A stretch of 7,352 nt of DNA from an uncultured Nitrospinaceae bacterium (GCA_913043155.1 CAJWLY010000079.1:1-7352), one strand, 5' to 3'. Counted from the first letter of the stretch, positions 1 to 6,975 are shown. The notes: a model not told the origin generated them from the sequence alone. Numbers and translations are program-made.

Positions 1-2
1 CG

Positions 3-206
3 CTCAGTTTGTCCATTGCCGCTGCGTCGGTACTGGCCAAGGTCACCCGCGACCGACTCATGAAGAAGTACCACGAGCGGTATCCCCAGTATGCTTTCGA
101 CCAACACAAAGGCTATGGTACACGCCTGCACCGCGACCTTATACGCGAGCACGGACCCTGTCCTATTCACCGGCGCACGTTCAAAGGAGTAGCGGAATAC
201 GTTTGA
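3..206 (+). CDS. rnhB: Ribonuclease HII, C-terminal part (5' end outside window)
   Basis: This is the last 67 codons of RNase HII, which cuts the RNA strand of RNA-DNA hybrids and starts removal of single ribonucleotides misincorporated in DNA. The reading frame is open from the window edge, so the N-terminal part with the first catalytic acidic residues is missing here. What is visible is characteristic of the family: the segment SIAAASVLAKVTRDR, then Y-x-x-Y, the HKGYGT motif, and near the end HRRTF, ending in TGA at 204-206. RNase HII proteins are usually about 200 residues, so roughly two thirds lie upstream. In many bacteria rnhB follows the trmD-rplS group; whether that holds here cannot be seen. 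recJ starts 16 bases downstream on the same strand, so the two genes are probably co-transcribed. Identification is firm from the motifs. Confidence 0.95.
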   Translation, partial: LSLSIAAASVLAKVTRDRLMKKYHERYPQYAFDQHKGYGTRLHRDLIREHGPCPIHRRTFKGVAEYV

Positions 207-222
207 ACACCCCGGGGAAACC

Positions 223-1995
223 GTGGGTGGGAGACCAGAGATCAAAAAAAGCCCCGTGCTTTCTCTATCAAACAAACAATGGATCCTGCACAGTCCGTCT
301 CCGGGTCGGGTGGATGATCTTGTCCGCTCGCTTGAGGTGTCGCCGATCGTGGCGCGGCTTCTGGTCAACCGTAAAGTACAGACGGTTGAAGAAGCGCAGG
401 CGTTCATAGAGTCGAACCTTGCATCCCTGCATGACCCTTTCCTGATCACGGGGATGGAACTCGCCGTCAACCGTATCCTCAAAGCCATAGAAGGAAAAGA
501 ATCGATCCACGTCTTCTGCGATTACGACGTTGATGGGGTGACTTCGGCGGCATTTCTCACGCATTTTTTTCGCGACCTTGGAATTGAAGTTGGGCACAGA
601 TTTCCGGAACGGATGAAAGAGGGTTACGGACTCAACGAGGATGCGATCCGCGCAATTCGGGAGCAGGGAGCCTCGCTCCTGATCACCGCCGACTGTGGTA
701 TCACCGCTGCACGCGAAGTGGAACTTGCCTGTTCGCTCGGACTGGACGTGATTGTCACTGATCATCACCAAGTGGGTGCCGACGGGCTTCCCCCGGCGGT
801 TGCGGTACTCAACCCTCATCGGCCTGACTGCGCGTACCCATACAGGTTCCTCAGCGGGGTGGGGCTGGCATTTAAGCTGGCCGTTGCTGTACGCAATGCA
901 TTACACCGGCAGGCCGGGTGGGATAAGGCACGCCTGCCCAACATGAGGCGTTACCTCGACCTCGTGGCGCTCGGTACCATTGCCGATGTTGCGCCGCTCA
1001 CCGGAGAAAATCATGTGCTGACAAGACACGGGCTCGATGTTTTGACCACCACCGACAAACCCGGACTCGTCGCGCTGAAATCAGTTGCTGATGTTGATAA
1101 CAAAGTGAGTGCGCGTGCGATCGGATTTGCCCTCGGTCCACGGCTCAATGCCGCCGGCCGCCTAGGTAAGGCCGACTGTGGGTTTCATCTTTTGACCTCG
1201 TTCGACCTCAAAGAAGCAAAAGAATTGGCACAGATTCTCGATCAAACTAACCGGGAACGAAAAAAAATTCAGGAACAGGTGCAGGAGGAAGCGGAATACT
1301 TGATTGGACGGGAAGTGAGTCTTGACGAGGATTTTATAATCGTTCTCGCATCGGAAAACTTTCACAGCGGTGTGATCGGTATCGTTGCCTCTCGTCTTGT
1401 GGAAAGATATTTTCGCCCGGTCGTCCTCGTTGCGTTAGAGAGCGGGATTGGCAAAGGGTCGGCGCGAAGTATCCCAAAATTTCATCTTCACCGAGCTTTT
1501 ACTGAATGCGCCGGACACCTGGTGCAGTTCGGTGGGCACGCCTATGCGGCTGGACTCACCATTGAAGAGGGAAAGGTAGACTCCTTCCGCGATGGATTGA
1601 ACGAGATTGGAAACCGCATCCTGCGCAAAGAGGACCTGATTCCCGAGCTTCTCATTGACACGCCACTGGAGATTTCTGAAATTGACAGGGGGCTGCACAG
1701 CCAGGTTTCACTTATGGAACCTTTTGGCGCTGAAAATCCATCCCCAGTGTTTCTTATCCGGGATGTTCATATTTCCGGTCTGCGCTTGATCGGACGCGAA
1801 AAAAAACATGTGCGCTTTCAGGCTGTGCAGAACAAGGCGCGAATCGACGCTGTCGGATTCAACCTGGCCCGGGAATTTTCGTCGGTCGATCCGGGGCAGG
1901 ACGGCCTCGACCTTGTTTGTGAATTACAGGTCAACGACTGGAACGGCCGGAACAAACTGGAGCTCAAGATTCTCGACCTCCAGGTTACAGGGTAA
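223..1995 (+). CDS. recJ: Single-stranded-DNA-specific exonuclease RecJ
   Basis: RecJ degrades single-stranded DNA 5' to 3' in the cytoplasm, in RecF-pathway recombination, base-excision repair and mismatch repair, using metal ions held by a DHH phosphoesterase core. At 590 residues (GTG start) it is close to the usual length of about 570-580. Visible motifs in order: DYDVDGVT at 100-107, DCGI at 157-160, TDHH at 179-182, GTIADVAPL at 251-259, GPRLNAAGR at 305-313; then the DHHA1 part with HSGVIGIVASRL at 381-392, GKGSARS at 410-416 and FGGHAYAAG at 436-444; then PFGAENP at 500-506 leading into the OB-fold C-terminus. No key residue appears lost. The start is uncertain: GTG 223 has only a weak GGGGAAA before it, and GTG 256, just before the conserved NKQWIL segment, is an alternative. 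An AAGGAG-like site at 184-189 is too far from either. It lies 16 bases after rnhB and is convergent with ychF. Confidence 0.95.
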   Translation: MGGRPEIKKSPVLSLSNKQWILHSPSPGRVDDLVRSLEVSPIVARLLVNRKVQTVEEAQAFIESNLASLHDPFLITGMELAVNRILKAIEGKESIHVFCDYDVDGVTSAAFLTHFFRDLGIEVGHRFPERMKEGYGLNEDAIRAIREQGASLLITADCGITAAREVELACSLGLDVIVTDHHQVGADGLPPAVAVLNPHRPDCAYPYRFLSGVGLAFKLAVAVRNALHRQAGWDKARLPNMRRYLDLVALGTIADVAPLTGENHVLTRHGLDVLTTTDKPGLVALKSVADVDNKVSARAIGFALGPRLNAAGRLGKADCGFHLLTSFDLKEAKELAQILDQTNRERKKIQEQVQEEAEYLIGREVSLDEDFIIVLASENFHSGVIGIVASRLVERYFRPVVLVALESGIGKGSARSIPKFHLHRAFTECAGHLVQFGGHAYAAGLTIEEGKVDSFRDGLNEIGNRILRKEDLIPELLIDTPLEISEIDRGLHSQVSLMEPFGAENPSPVFLIRDVHISGLRLIGREKKHVRFQAVQNKARIDAVGFNLAREFSSVDPGQDGLDLVCELQVNDWNGRNKLELKILDLQVTG

Positions 1996-2220
1996 CAGCG
2001 AACCGCGGGAATACAGAGAAAAGAGAGAATGTACTATTTTCCTTCTCCACGGTGATTATTTGAAAAAATAAGAGGGATTCCCTGTAGAGGACTCTTTACC
2101 AATGTATATGTTTATTTTTTGAGAATAAAATTGTTGTTCGTATGCGTTAATCTAACCGGCCTGATTCACTTGTTTTTGGTGTCGGGATTCGAAGAAGTGG
2201 TGGTTTTTTTTGGGGTGGGT
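1996..2220. other. Intergenic region between convergent recJ and ychF
   Basis: These 225 bases separate the 3' ends of recJ (+) and ychF (-). I see no gene. The stretch is AT-rich in its middle, with an AT-only inverted repeat around 2111-2127 (TTTATT/AATAAA). A short hairpin-like AGGG-ATT-CCCT lies near 2074-2084 without a T-run. The best terminator candidate lies at its right end and is listed separately. The minus strand at 2193-2177 reads like a tRNA T-loop and 3' end, but this does not fold as a T-arm. Confidence 0.6.
2167..2211 (+). terminator. Weak candidate Rho-independent terminator after recJ
   Basis: Arms CACTT (2167-2171) and AAGTG (2195-2199) can pair across a long loop and are followed after four bases by eight T residues (2204-2211). 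The stem is short and AT-containing and the loop is over 20 bases, so the structure is weak. The position, 170 bases after the recJ stop and just before the convergent ychF stop, is suitable. It would end recJ transcription on the + strand. Confidence 0.3.
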
Positions 2221-3318
2221 TCAAACATTGAACCGAAAGTGAACGATATCACCGTCCTGCATGACATAATCTTTCCCTTCTAGGCGAAGCTTCCCCGCCT
2301 CCTTGACCGCGTTTTCGGATTTGCACTGTACCAGTTCGTCGAAGCTGAACACGACTGCGCGGATAAACCCTTTTTCAAAATCAGAATGGATCACACCCGC
2401 TGCCTGCGGGGCTCGGGCGTTTTTGTGTACGGTCCACGCGCGGTTTTCCGTCCCCCCTACGGTAAAAAATGTGACCAGCCCGAGCAGGTCGTATCCGGTC
2501 TTAATCATCTGGTTGAGTCCGGGTTCCTTCAGCCCCATTTCATCCATGAAGGCTTTGCGCTCTTCCGGATTATCGATGTCTCGAATCTCGCTTTCGAGTT
2601 TTCCCACCAGCACGACGACGGGAATTCCCTCAGTAGCGGCGTATTCTTTTGCCGCGTGAACATGGTTGTTGTCGGCTTCGGATGGATCTTGAATGTTGCA
2701 GACATACAGGACGGGAATGTAAGTGAGTAGGTTGTATTCCCTGAGAAGTTTCTTTTCTGCGTCGTTTTTGATTTCTACTTTACGGGCGGGACGGTTGTCG
2801 TCGAGAGTTTTTGTGATACGTTCGATGAGATCGAGTTGGAGTTTGGCATCTTTGTCACCGCTTTTGGCGGTTTTTTCCAGTTTGGTTTTGCGACGTTCCA
2901 ATGTTTCGATATCGGCGATGATAAGCTCGGTGTTGATGGCTTCGATGTCGGATTTCGGTTCGATAGTGTCGCTGACGTGAGGAATGTTGGGGTCGTCGAA
3001 GCACCTAACGATATGCGCGATAACATCGACTTCACGGATGCGCCCCAAGAACTGGTTGCCTAGTCCTTCCCCCCGCGAAGCTCCCTTGGCGAGTCCCGCG
3101 AGATCGACGAACTCGAGTGTTGTGTAAACGGTTTTTTTCGCTTCGACAAGTTCGGAGATAGTGTCGAGGCGCGGATCGGGCACGTTGACGATACCGGTAT
3201 TGGGTTGTGCTGAAGTGAAGGCGTAGTTGGTTGCTTCAACCTGTGCGCCGGTTAGGGCGTTGAAGATGGTTGATTTGCCCACGTTGGGCAGTCCGATAAG
3301 TCCACAGGTAAATCCCAT
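2221..3318 (-). CDS. ychF: Redox-responsive ATPase YchF (Obg/OLA1 family)
   Basis: YchF is a cytoplasmic P-loop NTPase of the Obg family that prefers ATP to GTP, binds ribosomes and is linked to stress and translation control. The 365 residues match the usual length (about 363). Motifs: P-loop GLPNVGKST at 9-17, a switch-I-like segment NYAFTSAQPNTG at 31-42, DLAGLAKGASRGEGLG at 72-87, and CNIQD at 207-211 in place of the NKxD guanine-specificity motif, which fits the ATP preference of this subfamily. A helical insertion (about 127-195) precedes it. The C-terminal TGS domain (about 282-365) ends in the signature GKDYVMQDGDIVHFRFNV. The start is fixed by the conserved MGFxCGxxGLPN beginning. 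No Shine-Dalgarno sequence is visible upstream of this ATG. The stop of the 60-residue ORF lies only 4 bases upstream, so translation may be coupled. The switch-I segment is less typical than the usual NYPFxTIxPN. Confidence 0.97.
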   Translation of the reverse strand: MGFTCGLIGLPNVGKSTIFNALTGAQVEATNYAFTSAQPNTGIVNVPDPRLDTISELVEAKKTVYTTLEFVDLAGLAKGASRGEGLGNQFLGRIREVDVIAHIVRCFDDPNIPHVSDTIEPKSDIEAINTELIIADIETLERRKTKLEKTAKSGDKDAKLQLDLIERITKTLDDNRPARKVEIKNDAEKKLLREYNLLTYIPVLYVCNIQDPSEADNNHVHAAKEYAATEGIPVVVLVGKLESEIRDIDNPEERKAFMDEMGLKEPGLNQMIKTGYDLLGLVTFFTVGGTENRAWTVHKNARAPQAAGVIHSDFEKGFIRAVVFSFDELVQCKSENAVKEAGKLRLEGKDYVMQDGDIVHFRFNV

Positions 3319-3322
3319 AAGA

Positions 3323-3505
3323 TCAGTTTTTCTGAAAGGAGCGGTGAAGGTTGTGAAATGGTTTAAGAAACGCTAGGCTCAACAAAACAAACGCAGCGTA
3401 ACAGGCGATGACGGTGAACAACTCTTCCGCCCCGACGAAACTGAGAAAAAAAGCGAACCAAGATAAATGCAGAATGCGGTTCTGCTTTTTGCTGAAATTA
3501 AACAT
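3323..3505 (-). CDS. Small two-helix membrane ORF; N-terminus resembles an NNP nitrate/nitrite porter (possible remnant)
   Basis: A 60-residue ORF with two hydrophobic stretches, about residues 11-24 and 30-48, and a basic, polar tail. Its first 24 residues (KKQNRILHLSWFAFFLSFV region) closely resemble, from memory, the start of NNP-family major facilitator nitrate/nitrite porters, where xVLHLxWFAFFxxFV leads into a WFN-containing first helix. Here that continuation is replaced after residue 24 by GAEELF and a single further helix ending LAFLKPFH. Such porters have about 400-480 residues, so if related this is a remnant with most of the gene deleted; the last helix could be the old C-terminal helix. 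Alternatively it is a genuine small membrane protein. No strong ribosome binding site precedes its ATG. It lies 25 bases after the lipoprotein stop and 4 bases before the ychF ATG, so it is probably transcribed with both. Function unknown. Confidence 0.45.
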   Translation of the reverse strand: MFNFSKKQNRILHLSWFAFFLSFVGAEELFTVIACYAAFVLLSLAFLKPFHNLHRSFQKN

Positions 3506-3530
3506 TAGTTACGGATTTAAAGATCCCAAC

Positions 3531-3842
3531 TCAGGGGGTAGAATCGCTGGACATAAACTGGTGAGCTTGCACCACGCCATTGGAGTCAAAGACAACGACA
3601 AGGTTCTTTGACTCATCGTTCTTGATCGCATGGTAGTAGTTATATTCGTAAACCCAGACTGGCAGGTCATTTTGTGTTCCCGTTTTAAACGGTTCTCCGA
3701 ACATTTTTCGGATTTCGCCGCGGGTGGTAGTGCCGTTAGTAATTTTTGAAACTTTGGACTCGTTAAAATCTTTCCCAGCAGTTCCGCATCCTCCCAAAGC
3801 CAAAAGTGATCCCAGCAAAATGCTCATGATTAGATACTTCAT
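3531..3842 (-). CDS. Small outer-membrane lipoprotein with BamE/SmpA-like domain
   Basis: A 103-residue predicted lipoprotein. Residues 1-18 form a lipoprotein signal peptide and the lipobox LGGC places the lipidated Cys at 19; Gly at +2 argues against inner-membrane retention, so an outer-membrane location is inferred. The mature part contains a BamE/SmpA-like pattern: KITNGTTTRGEIRKMFGEP at about 33-51, where a Gly-Thr-Thr turn starts a helix ending in hydrophobic-Gly-x-Pro, followed by strands WVYEYNYY (63-70) and LVVVFDSNGVVQAHQF (81-96). Such domains occur in BamE and in many unrelated small lipoproteins, so the gene symbol bamE is not justified. The ribosome binding site is strong (GGGGGGAG, 6 bases before ATG 3842). 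The gene is separated from rng by 180 bases that contain an inverted repeat, and leads a tight group with the 60-residue ORF and ychF. Confidence 0.85.
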   Translation of the reverse strand: MKYLIMSILLGSLLALGGCGTAGKDFNESKVSKITNGTTTRGEIRKMFGEPFKTGTQNDLPVWVYEYNYYHAIKNDESKNLVVVFDSNGVVQAHQFMSSDSTP

Positions 3843-3938
3843 GGCAACTCCCCCCTCTGGTTTATCATGGAAAATTTAGCAATCCGGTAGATTCATCACC
3901 GAATGAAACATATAAAACGGATCGTTAAGCCAACAGTT

Positions 3939-3969
3939 TCCCCCATTATCTAGCGAGCATTTAGGGGGA
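3939..3969. repeat. GC-armed inverted repeat between rng and the lipoprotein gene
   Basis: TCCCCC (3939-3944) and GGGGGA (3964-3969) are perfect inverted arms separated by 19 bases. On the minus-strand transcript they lie about 55-85 bases after the rng stop and about 100 bases before the lipoprotein ATG. No T-run follows on either strand, so it is not a standard Rho-independent terminator. It could be a 3'-end stabilising stem, a protein-binding site or chance. Confidence 0.35.
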
Positions 3970-4022
3970 TATTAGCACGGGTCGGGAGAAAATAAAAAGG
4001 TTTGCTGAAAAGGGTCTGAAAA

Positions 4023-5576
4023 TTACAGAAGTGAGATATTGTATATTTCTTGGTGAAGCTTAGAATTCACCACAAAATTAATCTCTAGGTTGTACTGCTG
4101 TTCGACCTTTTCAATGAAAGAGCTTTCCTCTTCGAAGAAGAGATCATAAATGGCAGGGTGCGCTTCGATCTTGATATATTTTTGGTGAAGGTTGTCATCC
4201 AGGCAGATACGCTGAATGGCCCGGATAATTTCATTGCAGATGGTGGTGGGGGACTTGATATGGCCTTTGCCACCGCAATAGGAGCATGCATCGCATAGCG
4301 TCTGCATGAGGCTTTCGCGAACGCGTTTGCGGGTCATTTCCACCAGTCCAAATTCCGAGATTTTAAGGATTTTGGTCCGCGAACGGTCACTCTTGACCGC
4401 CTGAATAAGGTTATTCCAGACAATTTCCTTGCTCTCCTCCTTGGACATGTCAATGAAATCGACGATAATGATTCCGCCGATATTACGTAAGCGTAATTGA
4501 TAGACGACCTCTTTAACTGCTTCCAGATTGGTCTTAAGGATAGTTTCTTCCGGGTCGGTATGCCCAACGAACTTGCCGGTGTTGACGTCGATGGCAACCA
4601 GCGCCTCGGTCTGGTCAATGGAAATATATCCCCCGGATTTGAGCCAGACTTTACGCTCCAAGGCGCGGTTGATTTCGATTTCCATCCCGAAATGGTCGAA
4701 GATGGGAACGGTATCTTGGTACAACTCGACTTTGTGGGAAAGGTGCGGGAGGTAGCTGTTGCAGAACTCGAGGCAGTTCTGGTATTCAGTTTTTGAGTCC
4801 ACCACCATCCGGCTCACTTCCTTGGTGAACAAATCGCGAATGGAGCGGAAGATGAGGTTCAAATCTTCGTAAAGCAGGTGGCGGGCCGAAGCTTTTTCCG
4901 ATTTTTCTTTAAGGTTGCTCCACAGACGGTGCAGGAAGTTTAGATCAAATTCGAAATCGGTTTTTTCGCAATTCTGTCCGGCGGTGCGTACGATATATCC
5001 TTCGCCCGGATTCCCGATCTCTCCCATCAGGGTTCTCAGCCGTTCTTTTTCCCCTTCGTCTTCGATGCGGCGGGATACGTTGATGTGGTTTACTGTAGGC
5101 ATGTAAACCAGATACCGCCCAGGTAGAGTGATATAGGTGGTGATGCGGGCGCCCTTAGTACCGATCGGGTTTTTGGCGACCTGCACGATAATCTCTTGGC
5201 CTTCCCTGAGAAGGGTTTGGATCGGGATGTTGTGCAGGATCGGACGCATGGGTTTGTCCTGTTCCTCCGTTTCCCCGTCAATGATTGCCTCTTCTAAGGC
5301 GATAGCTTCCTCTTCTGCAGTCGGGTTGTTTTCCGGGTCCAGTAGATCAGAAACATCGATATCTCCCACATAAAGGAACCCGGCTTTACTCAGGCCGATA
5401 TCCACAAAGGCGACCTGCATACCGGGCAAAACTTTGGTGACTATTCCCTTATAAATGTTTCCCACTATGCCCTTGTTAGCCCGGTGCTCGATAAAGAGCT
5501 CTGCGAGCTGGTTATTTTCCATCAGGGCAACGCGGATTTCCCGCGGGTTGGAGTTGATTAATATTTCTGATGGCAT
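4023..5576 (-). CDS. rng: Ribonuclease G (RNase E/G family endoribonuclease)
   Basis: RNase G is a 5'-end-sensing endoribonuclease that matures rRNA and starts mRNA decay. The 517 residues are slightly longer than E. coli RNase G (489) and lack the long scaffold tail of RNase E. In order: N-terminal strand region, S1 RNA-binding domain (about 37-147) beginning GNIYKGIVTKVLPGMQVAFVDIG and interrupted by an acidic insertion (about 72-112, rich in Asp and Glu), 5'-sensor/RNase H-like region, the DNase I-like catalytic part with Asp330 in AIDVNTGKFVG and Asp373 in IIVDFIDM (matching the catalytic Asp pair of the family), the zinc-link CDAC with Cys428 and Cys431 followed by CGGKG, and a small-domain C-terminus. 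All key residues are present. The start has a strong GGGAGGA site 8 bases upstream. It follows rodA by 104 bases on the same strand; the gap contains a hairpin near the ribosome binding site. Confidence 0.96.
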   Translation of the reverse strand: MPSEILINSNPREIRVALMENNQLAELFIEHRANKGIVGNIYKGIVTKVLPGMQVAFVDIGLSKAGFLYVGDIDVSDLLDPENNPTAEEEAIALEEAIIDGETEEQDKPMRPILHNIPIQTLLREGQEIIVQVAKNPIGTKGARITTYITLPGRYLVYMPTVNHINVSRRIEDEGEKERLRTLMGEIGNPGEGYIVRTAGQNCEKTDFEFDLNFLHRLWSNLKEKSEKASARHLLYEDLNLIFRSIRDLFTKEVSRMVVDSKTEYQNCLEFCNSYLPHLSHKVELYQDTVPIFDHFGMEIEINRALERKVWLKSGGYISIDQTEALVAIDVNTGKFVGHTDPEETILKTNLEAVKEVVYQLRLRNIGGIIIVDFIDMSKEESKEIVWNNLIQAVKSDRSRTKILKISEFGLVEMTRKRVRESLMQTLCDACSYCGGKGHIKSPTTICNEIIRAIQRICLDDNLHQKYIKIEAHPAIYDLFFEEESSFIEKVEQQYNLEINFVVNSKLHQEIYNISLL

Positions 5577-5600
5577 AGATGAAATCCTCCCGCTAACTGG

Positions 5601-5632
5601 AGAAAGTTGCCGAATATCTTTCTAAGATAATC
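5601..5632 (-). promoter_or_regulatory. rng: Candidate hairpin in the rng 5' leader
   Basis: Bases 5612-5632 can fold into a stem of 8 pairs in 9 positions with a 3-base loop (TATCTT/AAGATA core at 5615-5629). An alternative pairing uses AGAAAG (5601-5606) with CTTTCT (5618-5623), so two exclusive folds share the same bases. On the minus-strand RNA they lie 24-56 bases before the rng ATG, just upstream of its ribosome binding site. No T-run follows, so it is not a terminator. RNase E is known to control its own mRNA through its 5' leader; a similar role here is inference. Confidence 0.3.
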
Positions 5633-5680
5633 CTAAAAACTCCCCAAGCTAGCATGATAGCACGTTTTTAGACTTGACCA

Positions 5681-6781
5681 CTAATGGGCCGTGCGCCTCA
5701 TCTCGATGTTAAGCAACAGGCCCAAGGCGAAGAAATTGGTTATGAGAGACGATCCTCCGTAACTTAAGAGCGGAAGAGGAAGACCGGTGATGGGGAAGAA
5801 ACCGATGGTCATTCCGATATTAATTAGAACATAAAATGAGATCGAACTGATGATTCCCAGCGCTAAAAACAGACCGAACCGGTCGGCGGCACGAAACGCA
5901 ATATTCAATCCCTTGAGAATGATAAAAAGATAAAGGCCTAGTAGAACCAGTATCCCGATAAATCCTGTTTCCTCTGCGAAAACGGAAAAAATAAAGTCGG
6001 TATGTTTTTCGGGAAGAAAATTGAGCCGGCTTTGGGTTCCCATAAACAGACCTTTCCCTGAAAAGCCTCCGGATCCAATTGCAATTTTCGATTGTATCAA
6101 GTGGTATCCGGCGCCCAGGGGGTCGAGTTCCGGATTGAACAAGGTCAGCACGCGGCGCTTTTGGTAGTCCTTGAGAAGAAACCAAAGGAAGGGGGTTATG
6201 AGGACTCCCATGCCGAATATACGGGCTAGGGTAGCCCCATCAATCTCGATGGCGGCAATAAAGACGAGGAAGATTAAAAAAATTATGATTGCCGTTCCTA
6301 GGTCCGGTTGAGTGGCGATCAACAGTCCAATGACTCCCGTGAGCGCAGCCGGAATCCATAAGTCTTTTAGTGTGTACTGGCCCTGCATTTTACGCGATTC
6401 AAAGAACTTGGCTAGGGCAAGGATCAAAGCGATCTTGGCAAACTCGGAGACCTGGATAGTCATGGGTCCAATATATATCCAGCGTTTTGCGCCGGATGCG
6501 ACCACACCGTTGACTAAAACATAAACCAGCGCCAGCACTGTGATGCCGTAGATCGCGTAAGCGTACTGATTAAGTTTGCGGTAATCAATGATCAGCGCTA
6601 AAAACATGGCCACCAGACCGCAAAGAATCCAGTAAATCTGCTTGATGTAAAGGTCGCGGAAGAACGGTTCCGGGCGGCCATGATTGGCGCTATTGATAAT
6701 CACCACGCCAACGGCAGAAAGGACAAGGATGGCGAGAAAAAACCACCAGTTGAAATTGGAGATCAGCCTGCGATTGATCAT
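5681..6781 (-). CDS. rodA: Peptidoglycan glycosyltransferase RodA (SEDS family)
   Basis: RodA is an inner-membrane SEDS protein that polymerises lipid II into glycan strands for side-wall growth, working with the transpeptidase PBP2 and the MreBCD system. The 366 residues match the family (about 370) and show about ten hydrophobic segments from residue 12 onwards. Motifs: GAKRWI at 97-102, SEFAK at 112-116, QPDLGTA at 158-164, the large extracellular loop with LFNPELDPLGAGYH at 214-227, SGGFSGKGLFMGTQ at 237-250, LPEKHTDFIFSVFAEE at 256-271 containing the putative catalytic Asp262, and GLPLPLLSYGGSS at 333-345. These separate it from FtsW reasonably well, including the GIRK-free N-terminus and short tail. 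ATG 6781 has only a weak AGGA site about 10 bases upstream. rng follows 104 bases downstream. The usual upstream partner mrdA (PBP2) is not present; instead a promoter lies about 160-190 bases upstream. Confidence 0.96.
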   Translation of the reverse strand: MINRRLISNFNWWFFLAILVLSAVGVVIINSANHGRPEPFFRDLYIKQIYWILCGLVAMFLALIIDYRKLNQYAYAIYGITVLALVYVLVNGVVASGAKRWIYIGPMTIQVSEFAKIALILALAKFFESRKMQGQYTLKDLWIPAALTGVIGLLIATQPDLGTAIIIFLIFLVFIAAIEIDGATLARIFGMGVLITPFLWFLLKDYQKRRVLTLFNPELDPLGAGYHLIQSKIAIGSGGFSGKGLFMGTQSRLNFLPEKHTDFIFSVFAEETGFIGILVLLGLYLFIILKGLNIAFRAADRFGLFLALGIISSISFYVLINIGMTIGFFPITGLPLPLLSYGGSSLITNFFALGLLLNIEMRRTAH

Positions 6782-6946
6782 AACCCGAGCATCCTAGCAT
6801 ATTCGGTTCTGAGCGCTCCCATGCTTTAGTTTAAAAAACACATGGTTGGTGCGCGCTGGATTTGCCGGCGATCGACTCAGGAAATTCCCCGTTTTTTTGG
6901 GAAAGCCGAGCCATGTTGGGGAAAAATCAAGGCTTGTTTTTTTGTC

Positions 6947-6975
6947 ATTTTAAGGAGGGGACGAATTAATCTCAA
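6947..6975 (-). promoter_or_regulatory. Predicted sigma70-type promoter for rodA-rng
   Basis: On the minus strand, TTGAGA (6975-6970; 5 of 6 to TTGACA) is followed after exactly 17 bases by TAAAAT (6952-6947; 5 of 6 to TATAAT). Transcription would start near 6940 and give a leader of about 160 bases before the rodA ATG at 6781. This is the best promoter-like pair I found in the window and it faces the rodA gene. The prediction rests on consensus match only. Confidence 0.5.

Noticed and set aside
203..409. + strand ORF starting at TTG 203 after an AAAGGAGT site
   Set aside because: It is in a different frame from recJ, which covers the same bases with clear family similarity from about residue 18 on; the product is basic and unrecognisable.
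268..819. 183-codon minus-strand ORF opposite recJ
   Set aside because: It lies wholly antisense to the conserved DHH core of RecJ and has no recognisable domain; a shadow of the real gene.
2177..2193. Minus-strand sequence TTCGAATCCCGACACCA that looks like a tRNA T-loop and 3' end, possibly an attachment site
   Set aside because: The bases flanking the T-loop do not pair as a T-stem, and the rest of a tRNA would have to lie inside the intact ychF gene. No integrase or second copy is in view.
5820..6185. 121-codon minus-strand ORF in another frame within rodA
   Set aside because: It overlaps the conserved SEDS motifs of rodA in the same direction and has no independent start signal or family resemblance.
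6831..6914. 27-codon minus-strand ORF inside the rodA leader (begins MARLSQKNGEFPE)
   Set aside because: No ribosome binding site and no recognisable family; kept only as a remark under the leader.
6903..6943. AAGCC/GGCTT stem followed by seven T residues on the + strand, resembling a Rho-independent terminator
   Set aside because: There is no + strand gene upstream for thousands of bases, and the loop is 23 bases. The same bases more likely belong to the rodA leader on the minus strand.
6951..6960. Strong Shine-Dalgarno-like AAGGAGGGG on the + strand
   Set aside because: No ATG, GTG or TTG follows at a usable distance with an open frame, and the bases are part of the spacer of the predicted rodA promoter on the other strand.
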